Positions 1 to 8,591 are shown, numbered from the stretch's first letter. The stretch is DNA of 23,369 nucleotides from Planctomycetota bacterium (GCA_022447405.1 JAKVCE010000007.1:1-23369); one strand, 5' to 3'. The notes: generated from the sequence alone by a model not told the origin. Made by a program: numbers and translations.

Positions 1-15
1 TCAGCGCCGCTCCTT

Positions 16-645
16 GTGCTGCCTTTTTTGGGCGCTGGGATGTTGGCCTTCGCCCTCGATGTCCGCGTGAGTGAGGAGGACCCGACGGAGCGGCTCCGGG
101 AGCTGACCCGTGGCGCGCAGGGACACCTGGCCGCCGCTGGGCAGGAGGGAGACCTCAGCCCAGAGCTCGCGGAGGAGCTTGAGGCCCTCGCGGCCTCTTC
201 TGACGCGCTCTTGGAGGGCTTGGAGGGAGCTCCCGCGGACTCCTCGGCCGCGGCCTACGATGAGCTCTTGGCGGAGGTGGACCGCTTGAGGGAGGAGATC
301 CCAGCTGGCGAGGAGGCTGCTAGGGCCCTGGATCAGGCGGAGGAGCTCTTCGAGGCGGCGAAGCTCGCGCTGGAGGAGGAGGACTTCGCGATGGGAGATG
401 AGGAGGGCGGAGGGGCTCCTGGCACAGATGAGGGAGGTCAGGACGGGCGCGGGAGCGCTCTTGGCGGCACAATGTCGGGACTCGAAGAAGGAGCGGACCC
501 TGCGACTGACGGCCTGACCCAGGAGAGCTGGGAGGGGCCCGAGGGAGCCCTGGGGCCCGGGACGCACTGGCCCGACGAACATCGGGGCGTCGTCCGCCGC
601 TGGGTCGAGGAGCTACGCACCCGAGAGACAGAGAGCGATGACTGA
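16..645 (+). CDS. Acidic helical protein with N-terminal membrane segment (hypothetical, possibly 5'-partial)
   Basis: I do not recognise a family. The frame begins with a short hydrophobic stretch (LPFLGAGMLAFAL, about residues 2-14), which could be a signal peptide or a single membrane anchor. A Glu/Ala/Leu-rich region follows (about residues 20-125) with heptad-like spacing and looks helical or coiled-coil. After it comes a low-complexity Gly/Glu/Asp region (about 126-185), then a basic-acidic tail. The start used is a GTG at 16, but the frame is open back to base 1, so the true start may lie outside the window. The stop overlaps the inositol phosphate synthase gene by 8 nt, which implies cotranscription and possible translational coupling. 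The protein may sit in or on the membrane; its function is unknown. Confidence 0.6.
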   Translation: MLPFLGAGMLAFALDVRVSEEDPTERLRELTRGAQGHLAAAGQEGDLSPELAEELEALAASSDALLEGLEGAPADSSAAAYDELLAEVDRLREEIPAGEEAARALDQAEELFEAAKLALEEEDFAMGDEEGGGAPGTDEGGQDGRGSALGGTMSGLEEGADPATDGLTQESWEGPEGALGPGTHWPDEHRGVVRRWVEELRTRETESDD

Positions 646-1846
646 GACGGAAAAGAGCAACGAGCGCCTCGGCGTGTGGTTGGTGGGCGCGCGCGGCGCG
701 ATCTCCACCTGTGTCGCCTATGGGCTCGCGGGCCTCGTCGAGGGGCTCCTCGAGCCCGTGGGGCTGTGCACAGAGACGGAGGCCTTGAGCGGTCTCGACC
801 TCTGCGCCTTCGATGACATCGTCTTGGGCGGCTGTGACGTCTGCGAGCGCAGCCTCACAGAGTCGGCAGCAGAGCTCGAGCAGCACGGGCTCCTCTCACC
901 AGCGCTCATCACAGGGGTCGCCGCCCGCGCCGCGGCCTACGAGGAGCGCATCGTGCCCGGCGTCCTCGACCCTGCAGACGGGACGCCCATCGCCGCCGAC
1001 CCTGAGAGCGAGCGCCTCGGGTCGCTCCCTTCGGGTGAGCAGGTGGCAGCGATCACCGCCGCGCTCGAGACCTTCAAGGAGGGCGCCGGTGTCTCGCGCG
1101 TCATCGTCGTCAACCTCGCGAGCAGCGAGGCGCAGCGCGCACCGTCCGACTCCTGGGAGGACCTGGCGGCCTTCGAAGCTGCGCTGGAGGCCGGCGAGCC
1201 TCAGCCCTCCTCGGTGCTCTACGCCTACGCGGCGCTCAAGGCCGGGCACCCCTTCGTCAACTTCACGCCGAGCGCCGGCGCGTCGATCCCAGCGCTGCGC
1301 GAGCTCGCGGAGGCTCAAGGTGTCCCCGTCGCTGGCAGCGACGGGAAGACCGGTGAGACCCTGGTGAAGACCGTCCTCGCGCCGATGTTCAGCGCGCGCG
1401 CCCTCAAGGTCCTCGCGTGGCAGGGCTACAACATGCTCGGAAACCGCGACGGCGAGGTCTTGGAGGAGCCCGCACACAAGGCGGCGAAGCTCCACAACAA
1501 GGACCAGGCGCTGCGTGAGCTCCTCGGGAACGACGACCTCCACTCTGAGGTCGCGATCGACTTCGTGCCCTCGCTCAACGACTGGAAGACGGCCTGGGAC
1601 TTCATCCACTTCGAGGGCTTCCTCGGCGCGAAGATGAGCATGCAGTTCACTTGGCAGGGCTCGGACTCGGCCCTCGCTGCCCCGCTCGTCCTCGACCTCG
1701 TGCGGCTCACAGATGAGGCCGCGCGGGCTGGTCACTCGGGCGACCTCGATCACCTCGCGTGCTTCTTCAAGGCCCCGCTCTCCGGCGGCACGCACGACTT
1801 CCACCAGCAGCACTACAGGCTGCTCTCCTACGCGGCGAAGTCTTAG
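638..1846 (+). CDS. ino1: Myo-inositol-1-phosphate synthase (inositol-3-phosphate synthase family)
   Basis: This enzyme converts glucose 6-phosphate to 1L-myo-inositol 1-phosphate in an NAD-dependent oxidation, aldol cyclisation and reduction; it is the first step of inositol and inositol-phospholipid synthesis. At 402 residues it matches the shorter bacterial/archaeal form. A dinucleotide-binding turn, VGARGAIST, lies at residues 16-24. The family hallmark GSDGKTGET is at 233-241, with the lysine expected to serve in catalysis. It is followed by the typical W-x-GYN-x-LGN-x-DG stretch and a lysine-rich segment. The ATG at 638 overlaps the preceding gene by 8 nt, and the exported dehydrogenase begins 5 nt after the stop, so the three genes probably form one transcript. 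The family call is firm. Whether the product feeds lipid, solute or cofactor synthesis cannot be told from here. Confidence 0.93.
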   Translation: MTETEKSNERLGVWLVGARGAISTCVAYGLAGLVEGLLEPVGLCTETEALSGLDLCAFDDIVLGGCDVCERSLTESAAELEQHGLLSPALITGVAARAAAYEERIVPGVLDPADGTPIAADPESERLGSLPSGEQVAAITAALETFKEGAGVSRVIVVNLASSEAQRAPSDSWEDLAAFEAALEAGEPQPSSVLYAYAALKAGHPFVNFTPSAGASIPALRELAEAQGVPVAGSDGKTGETLVKTVLAPMFSARALKVLAWQGYNMLGNRDGEVLEEPAHKAAKLHNKDQALRELLGNDDLHSEVAIDFVPSLNDWKTAWDFIHFEGFLGAKMSMQFTWQGSDSALAAPLVLDLVRLTDEAARAGHSGDLDHLACFFKAPLSGGTHDFHQQHYRLLSYAAKS

Positions 1847-1851
1847 GCGCC

Positions 1852-4800
1852 ATGTCGGTCGCCCTCGCCCTCGCTCTGGCGCTCACTTCAGCGCCGCTCC
1901 AGGGGGCGGAGGACCCGGTCTTCGAAGAGGACCGCTTGGAGGAGCGCGTGCTGCACCAGGGCTTCGACCGACCGATGGAGCTCGTGGTCCTCCCCGATGG
2001 GCGCGTCCTCGTCATCGAGCTCTCGGGGAAGCTCTGGATGTACCACCCCGACCGCGCCGAGCTGAGCTTGGCCTTCGAGATCGAGGTCTTCACCGAGCAG
2101 GAGAACGGCCTCATCGGCCTGACCTTGGACCCGGACTTCGAGGAGAACGACTGGGTCTACCTGCAGTACTCGCCGCCTGACTTCGTCGGCCAGCACGTGA
2201 GCCGCTTCAAGCTGGTGGGGGACGTCTTGGACGCGGAGACAGAGGAGGTGATCTTCACCTACGAGGAGCAGCGAGAGGAGTGCTGTCACCACGCGGGCTC
2301 CCTGGCCTTCGGCCCCGACGGATGCCTCTTCATCGCTTGCGGCGACAACACCCATCCGCACGGCGACTCTGGCGGCTACGCCCCGATCGATGAGCGAGAC
2401 GGGCGCTCTCCATGGAACGCCTTCCGAACGAGCGCGAACACCAAGTCCTACAACGGCAAGGTCCTGCGCATCCGCCCGCTCCCCGGCGGCGGCTACGCGG
2501 TCCCGGACGGGAACCTCTTCCCCAAGGACGGCTCCATCGGTCACCCCGAGATCTACGTCATGGGCTGCCGCAACCCTTGGCGCATCGCGGTGGATCAAGA
2601 GACGGGCTTCCTCTACTGGGGTGACGTGGGGCCGGACGCAGGCGGAGACGGTGCCGCTGGGCCGCGCGGCTATGACGAGATGAACCAGGCGCGCGGTCCG
2701 GGCAACTTCGGCTGGCCGCTCTTCATCGGACCGAATCGCCCCTACAAGCTGCGCGACTTCGAGACGGGAGAGATCGGCGAGGCCTTCGACCCGCTGCGTC
2801 CCGTGAACCCCTCGCGCTACAACACCGGCTCGGAGGTCTTGCCGCCCGCTGAGCCCGCCTGGATCTCCTATGCCGCTGGGAGCTCCGAGCCGCACTCCAT
2901 CCTGCACGCTGGCGGCGGCCGCACGGCCTGCGCTGGGCCCATCTACCACTTCGACCCTGAGCTCGATTCCGACACCAAGTTCCCGGTCTGGTTCGACGGC
3001 GCGGCCTTCATCTACGAGTGGTCGCGGAACTGGGTCATGGTCGTCCACATGGACGAGGCGGGCGACGTCGAGGAGATCTCGCCCTTCACCGGACGCCTCG
3101 ACTTCGTGCGGCCGGTGGACATGTGCTTCGGACCTGAGGGCTCTCTCTATGTTCTTGAGTACGGCACGACCTGGGGGCCGAACGAGAACTCTGCCCTGGT
3201 GCGCATCGACTACAACGCGGGCAACCGCGCGCCGAAGGCGGTCGCGTCCTCTGGGCTCGCGGTGGGCGCTGTGCCGCTCGAGGTCGACTTCACTGCGGAG
3301 GGGAGCAGCGACCGAGACGGGGACGAGCTCCGCTACGAGTGGGTGCTGCTCCCGGGAGAGGAGGTCGTCGCAGAGGGCGAGCGCGCGACTCACACCTTCA
3401 CGGAACCCGGCGTCTACACGGTGGAGCTCCGGGTCACGGACCCGGCGGGCGCTCTAGGCGTCGCGAGGCTCCCTGTGCGGGTCGGGAACACGCCGCCCGT
3501 CGTCACGCTAGAGGGCGTGCTGGACGGCGGCTTCTTCGACTGGGGCGAGCCCGTCGCTTACGGCGTGCAAGTGAGCGACGCAGAGGACGGCGAGAGCGAG
3601 GGCGCGGAGGGCGAGGACCTCGTCTGGTGGATGGAGAACGTCTTCGTCGAGGCCTCCTTCGTGGAGGGCCCGGTGCCTGGCACCGACGGCTCGGCGCTCG
3701 CGGCGGACCCGCCCGGGCTCGCCTTGATGAAGATGGAGGACTGCTTCAACTGCCACGCGGTGGAGCGCCGCATCGTCGGCCCCTCCTTCCTCGAGGTGGC
3801 GGAGCGCTACCGCGGCGACGAGGCGGCCTTCGAGGCCGCGGTCGAGCGCGTGCGCGTCGGCTCGAGCGGGGTCTGGGGTGACGCGCCCATGCGCCCGCAC
3901 GAGGCCTCGAAGCCAGAGGAGCTCAGCGCCATGGTGCGCTGGGTCTTCGAGCTCGAGCCTGACGGCAAGGAGCGCGTGATCCGTCCGGGTCTCAGCGGCG
4001 CGCTCCTCCCGCCGGAGGCTGCGCCCTCTGGGGTCTTCGTGATGCGCGCGAGCTACACGGACCTAGGCGGCGGCCCGGTCGAGCCCTTGCAGGGGAGCGC
4101 CGAGCTCTTCCTGCGCACCCGGCGCGTGGAGGCCGAGCACTTCGTGGAGCCTCATGGCCTCAAGCGCAAGGAGCTCGACACAGCGAGCGGCGGCGCCTAC
4201 TTCGGTGACATCAAAGACGGCGCGAGCCTCCAACTCCCGCGGGTCGACCTCACCGGGATCAAGGGAGCGCGCGCGCGCCTCGGCGTCGCCGGCGGCGCGG
4301 GAGAGGTGGAGCTTCATCTCGCGGAGGGCAGGGAGACCCTGCTCGCGACCTTCGACGCCGAGGGACAGGCCGCGCGCTTCTCGCTCCCGGAGACCGAGGC
4401 CAAGGTCTTCCTCCAGACGCCGAACGCGCGCTTCGTGTGCGCCGACTCAGGCAAGGACAGTCGGGTCATGGCGAACCGCGACGGAGGCGGGCCGTGGGAG
4501 GTCTTCACCCTCCAGCCCCAGGAGGACGGGAGCTACTTCATCCGCTCCTACCTCGGGCACCCGCTCTACATTGACCATGAAGAGGGCGCGCGCCTCATGG
4601 CAGACGATGCGGACGCGGAGCCTGAGCCCTTCCAGATCACTGAGGCTGCCGACGGGCGCTGGACCTTCGCGACGGCAGACGGCTGGGCGCTCCTCTCCAA
4701 GGAGGGCGATGACGAGCGCCTCTATGTGAGCGCGGAGGTGGCGGAGGGGACGGCCTTCACGATCAGCTACGAGGGCCAGTGGGCCATGAGCTGGGTCGAG

Positions 4801-4914
4801 GTGGAGCGTGTCTTCCAGGTCCCGACGGGGATGACGGAGCTCGAGCTCCGCTTCCGTCCGAAGGCTGGCTCAAGCGGCCTCGCCGGCATCGACTGGATCG
4901 AGTTCCTGCGCTGA
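1852..4914 (+). CDS. Exported PQQ-type sugar dehydrogenase fused to PKD, cytochrome c and CBM6 with beta-trefoil insert
   Basis: A large periplasmic or extracellular redox protein of 1020 residues. In order: signal peptide (about 1-20); glucose/sorbosone dehydrogenase beta-propeller (about 28-455, with CCHHAGS at 144-150 and the GCRNPWR region at 238-244); PKD domain (about 460-551); a second Ig-like stretch; class I cytochrome c with the haem site CFNCH at 631-635 and a likely distal Met at 680 in MRPH; then a CBM6-like domain (about 757-1020) interrupted by a three-lobed fascin-like beta-trefoil (about 852-972). Sugar oxidation with electrons passed to the fused haem is the expected reaction; the substrate is unknown. 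The frame is open back to 1759, but only the ATG at 1852 gives a signal peptide and avoids the synthase gene. Fusions of propeller, PKD, cytochrome and CBM6 are known in planctomycetes and Bacteroidota; the nested trefoil is the unusual part. Confidence 0.9.
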   Translation: MSVALALALALTSAPLQGAEDPVFEEDRLEERVLHQGFDRPMELVVLPDGRVLVIELSGKLWMYHPDRAELSLAFEIEVFTEQENGLIGLTLDPDFEENDWVYLQYSPPDFVGQHVSRFKLVGDVLDAETEEVIFTYEEQREECCHHAGSLAFGPDGCLFIACGDNTHPHGDSGGYAPIDERDGRSPWNAFRTSANTKSYNGKVLRIRPLPGGGYAVPDGNLFPKDGSIGHPEIYVMGCRNPWRIAVDQETGFLYWGDVGPDAGGDGAAGPRGYDEMNQARGPGNFGWPLFIGPNRPYKLRDFETGEIGEAFDPLRPVNPSRYNTGSEVLPPAEPAWISYAAGSSEPHSILHAGGGRTACAGPIYHFDPELDSDTKFPVWFDGAAFIYEWSRNWVMVVHMDEAGDVEEISPFTGRLDFVRPVDMCFGPEGSLYVLEYGTTWGPNENSALVRIDYNAGNRAPKAVASSGLAVGAVPLEVDFTAEGSSDRDGDELRYEWVLLPGEEVVAEGERATHTFTEPGVYTVELRVTDPAGALGVARLPVRVGNTPPVVTLEGVLDGGFFDWGEPVAYGVQVSDAEDGESEGAEGEDLVWWMENVFVEASFVEGPVPGTDGSALAADPPGLALMKMEDCFNCHAVERRIVGPSFLEVAERYRGDEAAFEAAVERVRVGSSGVWGDAPMRPHEASKPEELSAMVRWVFELEPDGKERVIRPGLSGALLPPEAAPSGVFVMRASYTDLGGGPVEPLQGSAELFLRTRRVEAEHFVEPHGLKRKELDTASGGAYFGDIKDGASLQLPRVDLTGIKGARARLGVAGGAGEVELHLAEGRETLLATFDAEGQAARFSLPETEAKVFLQTPNARFVCADSGKDSRVMANRDGGGPWEVFTLQPQEDGSYFIRSYLGHPLYIDHEEGARLMADDADAEPEPFQITEAADGRWTFATADGWALLSKEGDDERLYVSAEVAEGTAFTISYEGQWAMSWVEVERVFQVPTGMTELELRFRPKAGSSGLAGIDWIEFLR

Positions 4915-4926
4915 GCGGCCGACTCT

Positions 4927-5874
4927 TCAGCCTCGCAGCCAGTCCAGCGCCGCGCTGATCTCGGCGCGGGGTTCGGAGCGGAAGGAGCAGTCTTCTCCTG
5001 TCGCTGGGTGCTGGAAGGCGAGGCCTGCGGCGTGGAGGGCTTGGCGGCCGATGCGCGGGCAGCCCTCGGGGAGCTTGGGCGCGTCCTTCACCCGGTAGAG
5101 GCCCTCGCCCACGACCTGCAGGCCGTGCTCGAAGAGGTGGACGCGGATCTGGTGGCGGCGGCCGGTGTCGATGGCGCACTCGATGAGCGAGAGGTCACCG
5201 AGGCGCTCGAGGACGCGGAAGTGGGTGGAGGCGCGCTTGCCGCCTGTGGGCGGCTCCGCCATCTGGCGGTCGGGCTGCTTGGGCTGGGGGCCGATGGGGA
5301 GGTTGCAGGAGAACTCATCGGGAGGCGGCGAGCCCGACACCAGGGCGAGGTAGCGCTTCTCGACCTGGCCGCGCTTGAAGAGCTCCTTCAGCGCGTGGAA
5401 GGTCTCCTCATCACGCGCCACGACGAGGAGGCCTGAGGTGTGGCGGTCGAGGCGGTGGACGATGCCTGGCCGCTCCGCGCCGTAGGTCGTGGGGAGGGGA
5501 CCCAAGAGGTGCTCGGCTGCGTCGGCGAAGGTCTCGCCGCCCACGAGGCGCTCGGTCGCGTGGACGAGGAGGCCGCAGGGCTTGTCCAAGACGGCGAGGT
5601 GCTCGTCCGAGTGGATGACGCGCACGCCGTGGGAGAGGTCCTTCGGCTTGGCTTGGCCGTCCCCGAATTGGACGCGCAGGCGCTGGCCGACGCGGACCTT
5701 CACGTTCGAGCGCACCACGCGCTGCTTGTCGAGCTTCACGTTGCCCTTGCGCACGAGCTTCTGGAGCTGGGACTTCGTGCGACCAGGCACGAGCTTCTCG
5801 AGCACCCGGTCGAGTCGGTTCACGCCGAGGTCCGCGGGGATCTCGAGGTCGACGTCGTACACCGGGTCGCTCAT
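4927..5874 (-). CDS. RluA-family pseudouridine synthase with S4 domain
   Basis: Isomerises specific uridines to pseudouridine in structured RNA, most likely 23S rRNA. It is 315 residues long, typical for RluC/RluD-type enzymes. An S4 RNA-binding domain occupies about residues 18-80. The catalytic motif HRLDRHTSG is at 140-148, with Asp143 as the expected nucleophile. Further conserved motifs are GRRHQIRVH at 238-246 and RQALHAAGL at 277-285. The start ATG overlaps the stop of the upstream symporter in an ATGA arrangement, so translation is probably coupled even though the functions look unrelated. The gene ends 12 nt from the convergent dehydrogenase gene. The family is certain, but the target uridine (RluC, RluD or another) is not, so no symbol is given. 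Confidence 0.93.
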   Translation of the reverse strand: MSDPVYDVDLEIPADLGVNRLDRVLEKLVPGRTKSQLQKLVRKGNVKLDKQRVVRSNVKVRVGQRLRVQFGDGQAKPKDLSHGVRVIHSDEHLAVLDKPCGLLVHATERLVGGETFADAAEHLLGPLPTTYGAERPGIVHRLDRHTSGLLVVARDEETFHALKELFKRGQVEKRYLALVSGSPPPDEFSCNLPIGPQPKQPDRQMAEPPTGGKRASTHFRVLERLGDLSLIECAIDTGRRHQIRVHLFEHGLQVVGEGLYRVKDAPKLPEGCPRIGRQALHAAGLAFQHPATGEDCSFRSEPRAEISAALDWLRG

Positions 5875-7826
5875 TCGGCGGCGCGCAGGAGGTCGAGGCG
5901 CGCGATCGCGCTCTTCACGGCGAAGCCGCCACAGACGGCGAAGGCGAGGGAGACGCCGGCCTGCACGTGGTGGTCGAGGAAGAAGTTCCCGAGGGTGAAC
6001 ATCGAGCCGTAGATGAGGCCGAGGCCGCCGAAGATGCCGATGAGCGCCGCGGTGCCCTCGCCTTCGGGCGCCTTCACTCCGGCGAGCGCGCGCACCGGAC
6101 CCCAGGCGCCGACGGGCCGCACCTTCTCATAGAAGGGGACGAGGCTCGCCGGGTCGGGCGTCCGAGTGAAGAGCATCGAGAGGAGGGAGGTCGCGATCGA
6201 GGCGCCGACGACGAGGATCAGCCGGCCGGTGTCCAGGAGCGAGCCGCCGCTCGTGAGGGGGCCGAGCTCCCAGTCGAAGCCGCCGAAGGTCAGCGTGATG
6301 GTGACGACGCTCGAGGTGATCATGGCGACTATCTCGGTCGAGGCGCGCACCCTCCACCAGAGCCACCGGCCGACATAGACCGGGCCGACCCCGCCCAAGA
6401 AGGCGATGAAGAAGGTGAAGAGGTCGGAGATGGAGCTCGAGAAGTAAGCGAGCACGCCGCCCAGGGTCATGATCACGACGGAGGAGAGGCGCGCAGCGAG
6501 GACCTCGCCCTTGGGGTCGGCGTCGGGCCTGAGGAAGCGCTTGTAGACGTCGTTCACGAAGTAGGAGGACGCCAGGTTCACGTGGGTGTCGATGGTCGAC
6601 ATGAACGCCGCCAAGAGCGAGGCCACGACGAGCCCCAAGAGCCCGATGGGCAAGAAGCGCGTCATCATCGCGACGTAGGCGAGCTCGGAGTCGGTGCGGG
6701 CGAGGACGTCGCCGGAGCGCACCGCGTCACCCTCCTTCACCTTCGCGAGCGGCGCGCCCATCTCGTCGATGGCCTCGAGCGGCATGACGCGGAGACCAGC
6801 GTCCGTCTGGATGGAGATCGCCTCTGCTGTCACCTCTGCCACCGTGCCCGCCGCGGGCGCGTCGACCGTGCGGACCGGGAAGATCGCGAGGGAGGCGAGG
6901 GCCACGAGCACCCAGATCCAGGGGCGCATGGCGTAGTGAGCGATGGAGTACCAGAGGACGGCGAGCATCCCGTGTCGCTCGTCCTTGGAGGCGGAGATGC
7001 GCTGGACCGTGACGCCGCCGCCGTCGACGGACTGGCTCGACCACCAGGCGATCCCTAGGTAGACAGCCACGGTCGCGACAGGGATCGTCCAGAAGGTCGG
7101 GCTCATGAAGCCGCCCTCGCCGGGGCTCGGGATGAGCGAGAAGGTGTCGGCAGCGACCGCGATGCCCTCGCTTGAGAGCCGCTGGGTGAGGCCCGCCATG
7201 CCCTCGACCGCGCGCCAGGAGAGCCAGGCCAGGGCGACGCCGCCCGTCATCGCCATGGCGAACTGCAGGAGGTCGGTGATGACGACTCCCCAGAAGCCCG
7301 CCAAGAGGGAGTAGCTGAGGCTGATGCCGCAGGCGGCGGCGATGGCCGTCATCTTGTCCACGTCGAAGAGGACGTCGACGATCTTGGCGGCGGCGAGGAT
7401 CACCCAGCAGAGGACGATCGTGTTCGTGATGCCTGCGTGATAGAAGCCGAGGAAGCCGCGCAGGATGCCGGCGCTCTTGCCGCCGTAGCGGAGCGTGGAG
7501 AGCTCAGCCGTCGTCATGACGTTGCCGCGACGCCAGTAGCGTGCGAAGAGGAAGACGGTCATCATCCCGCCGATCGCGTAACACCACCAGAGCCAGTTCT
7601 TCCAGATGCCGGAGTCGCGCACCCAGCCCGTCACGACGAGGGGCGTGTCCGCGGCGAAGGTCGTGGCGACCATCGAGGTGCCGGTGATCCACCAGGGGAG
7701 CGAGCGGCCAGAGAGGAAGTACTCGGAGCTGCTAGAGCCCGCCTTCTTCGCGAAGCGCAGGCCGACGATGACCGCGAAGGCCACGTAGCCGATGATCACC
7801 GACCAGTCGATCCAGTGGAGCTGCAT
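5871..7826 (-). CDS. Sodium/solute symporter family (SSF) transporter with lipoyl-like soluble insert
   Basis: An inner-membrane transporter of the SSF fold, expected to drive uptake of a small solute with Na+. It has 651 residues, more than a dozen hydrophobic segments, the N-terminal SEYFLSGRSLPWW loop, TFAADTPL at 56-63, and the core helix LAAFMSTIDTHVN at 405-417. Just before that core, residues 319-378 form a soluble insert after AIFP. It carries APAAGTV (323-329) and KVKEGDAVRSGDVLART (362-378), the pattern of a biotinyl/lipoyl-like barrel-sandwich hybrid. The substrate is unknown. The ATG at 7826 has a pyrimidine-rich upstream region and no Shine-Dalgarno site. The stop overlaps the RluA-type gene by 4 nt. 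The alpha/beta hydrolase lies 49 nt upstream on the same strand. Confidence 0.92.
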   Translation of the reverse strand: MQLHWIDWSVIIGYVAFAVIVGLRFAKKAGSSSSEYFLSGRSLPWWITGTSMVATTFAADTPLVVTGWVRDSGIWKNWLWWCYAIGGMMTVFLFARYWRRGNVMTTAELSTLRYGGKSAGILRGFLGFYHAGITNTIVLCWVILAAAKIVDVLFDVDKMTAIAAACGISLSYSLLAGFWGVVITDLLQFAMAMTGGVALAWLSWRAVEGMAGLTQRLSSEGIAVAADTFSLIPSPGEGGFMSPTFWTIPVATVAVYLGIAWWSSQSVDGGGVTVQRISASKDERHGMLAVLWYSIAHYAMRPWIWVLVALASLAIFPVRTVDAPAAGTVAEVTAEAISIQTDAGLRVMPLEAIDEMGAPLAKVKEGDAVRSGDVLARTDSELAYVAMMTRFLPIGLLGLVVASLLAAFMSTIDTHVNLASSYFVNDVYKRFLRPDADPKGEVLAARLSSVVIMTLGGVLAYFSSSISDLFTFFIAFLGGVGPVYVGRWLWWRVRASTEIVAMITSSVVTITLTFGGFDWELGPLTSGGSLLDTGRLILVVGASIATSLLSMLFTRTPDPASLVPFYEKVRPVGAWGPVRALAGVKAPEGEGTAALIGIFGGLGLIYGSMFTLGNFFLDHHVQAGVSLAFAVCGGFAVKSAIARLDLLRAAE

Positions 7827-7875
7827 GGGGAGGAGCCTAGCGGACCGGCGCGCGGCTCACCATTGAGAGGTGGTC

Positions 7876-8580
7876 TCAGGCGAGGTCGTGGCGCTTGAGG
7901 AAGGCGAGCGTGCGGGCCACGAGGTCGGCCTGGACCTCCTCGGGCGGACGGTAGGGGACGTCCGGGTCGGTCTTCCTGATGCTGAAGCCGTGGTCTGCGC
8001 CGTCGATGATCTCGAGGGTGTGCTCGGCGCCGAGGGAGGGGAGGTGCTCGCGCAGGGGCTCTAGGGGCGCGAGCGCGTCGCGCGTCCCCTGCAGGAAGAG
8101 GGTCGGGACGCGGACGTCGGGGAAGTGTGCCACGCGCGGCTTGTGCGGCGCCTTCGGGCGCTGCAGCGGATAGCCGAAGAGCACGATGGCGGCGCACTTT
8201 TCTCCCTCGGCTGCGAGCATCGTGCTCGCGCGTCCGCCCATGGACTTCCCCGCCAGGACGAGCGGGCGGTCGGGGAAGCGCTCGCGCGCGTGCTCGCACG
8301 CGAGCTTGTGCGCCTCCAAGAGGACCGGCATCCGATCCGGTGGCATGCGCCGCTCCTCGCGCGCCGCGCGCTCGGTGTAGGGGTAGGCGAAGCGCAGGAC
8401 GGGGGAGCCAGCGCCGGCGAGCGCGGCGGCGATCTCCGCCATGAAGGGGCTCTCCATCGGCGCACCCGCGCCGTGGGCGAAGACGATGACGGCGCCACCA
8501 TCTCTCTCCGGGAGGTCCCACGCCGCGCCGAGGGAGTCCACGTACTTGCCCTCAAAGGGGATGGCGTGGTGCTCGCTCAA
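7876..8580 (-). CDS. Alpha/beta hydrolase, KANL3/Tex30-like
   Basis: A 234-residue cytoplasmic alpha/beta hydrolase with the full catalytic set: oxyanion-region motif AHGAGAPM (35-42), nucleophile elbow GKSMGG (111-116, Ser113), an acid at Asp168 in QGTRDAL, and His197 in GADHGF. The short form with AHGAGA and GKSMGGR resembles the KANL3/Tex30 subgroup, related to dienelactone hydrolases. The substrate is unknown, but an ester or thioester is likely. The only sensible start is TTG at 8580, supported by a GGGAGG site a few bases upstream; the next in-frame Met is residue 42, beyond the oxyanion motif. It is probably cotranscribed with the symporter and pseudouridine synthase downstream and is divergent from the AlkB gene. 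Confidence 0.88.
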   Translation of the reverse strand: MSEHHAIPFEGKYVDSLGAAWDLPERDGGAVIVFAHGAGAPMESPFMAEIAAALAGAGSPVLRFAYPYTERAAREERRMPPDRMPVLLEAHKLACEHARERFPDRPLVLAGKSMGGRASTMLAAEGEKCAAIVLFGYPLQRPKAPHKPRVAHFPDVRVPTLFLQGTRDALAPLEPLREHLPSLGAEHTLEIIDGADHGFSIRKTDPDVPYRPPEEVQADLVARTLAFLKRHDLA

Positions 8581-8585
8581 CGCTG

Positions 8586-8591
8586 CCTCCC
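8586..8591 (-). promoter_or_regulatory. Shine-Dalgarno site supporting a TTG start
   Basis: On the minus strand the bases read GGGAGG (within cgGGAGGc), five bases before the TTG at 8580. This strong site decides the start of the hydrolase gene, which has no usable ATG or GTG nearby. Confidence 0.65.

Noticed and set aside
896..1813. 305-codon frame on the minus strand
   Set aside because: Antisense shadow of the inositol phosphate synthase.
1759..1851. N-terminal extension of the dehydrogenase gene
   Set aside because: It lies inside the inositol phosphate synthase gene and would remove the signal peptide from the N-terminus.
1888..3393. 501-codon frame on the minus strand
   Set aside because: Antisense to the dehydrogenase propeller, with no family motif.
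5967..7058. 363-codon plus-strand frame
   Set aside because: Antisense to the SSF symporter; its composition is charged and low in complexity.
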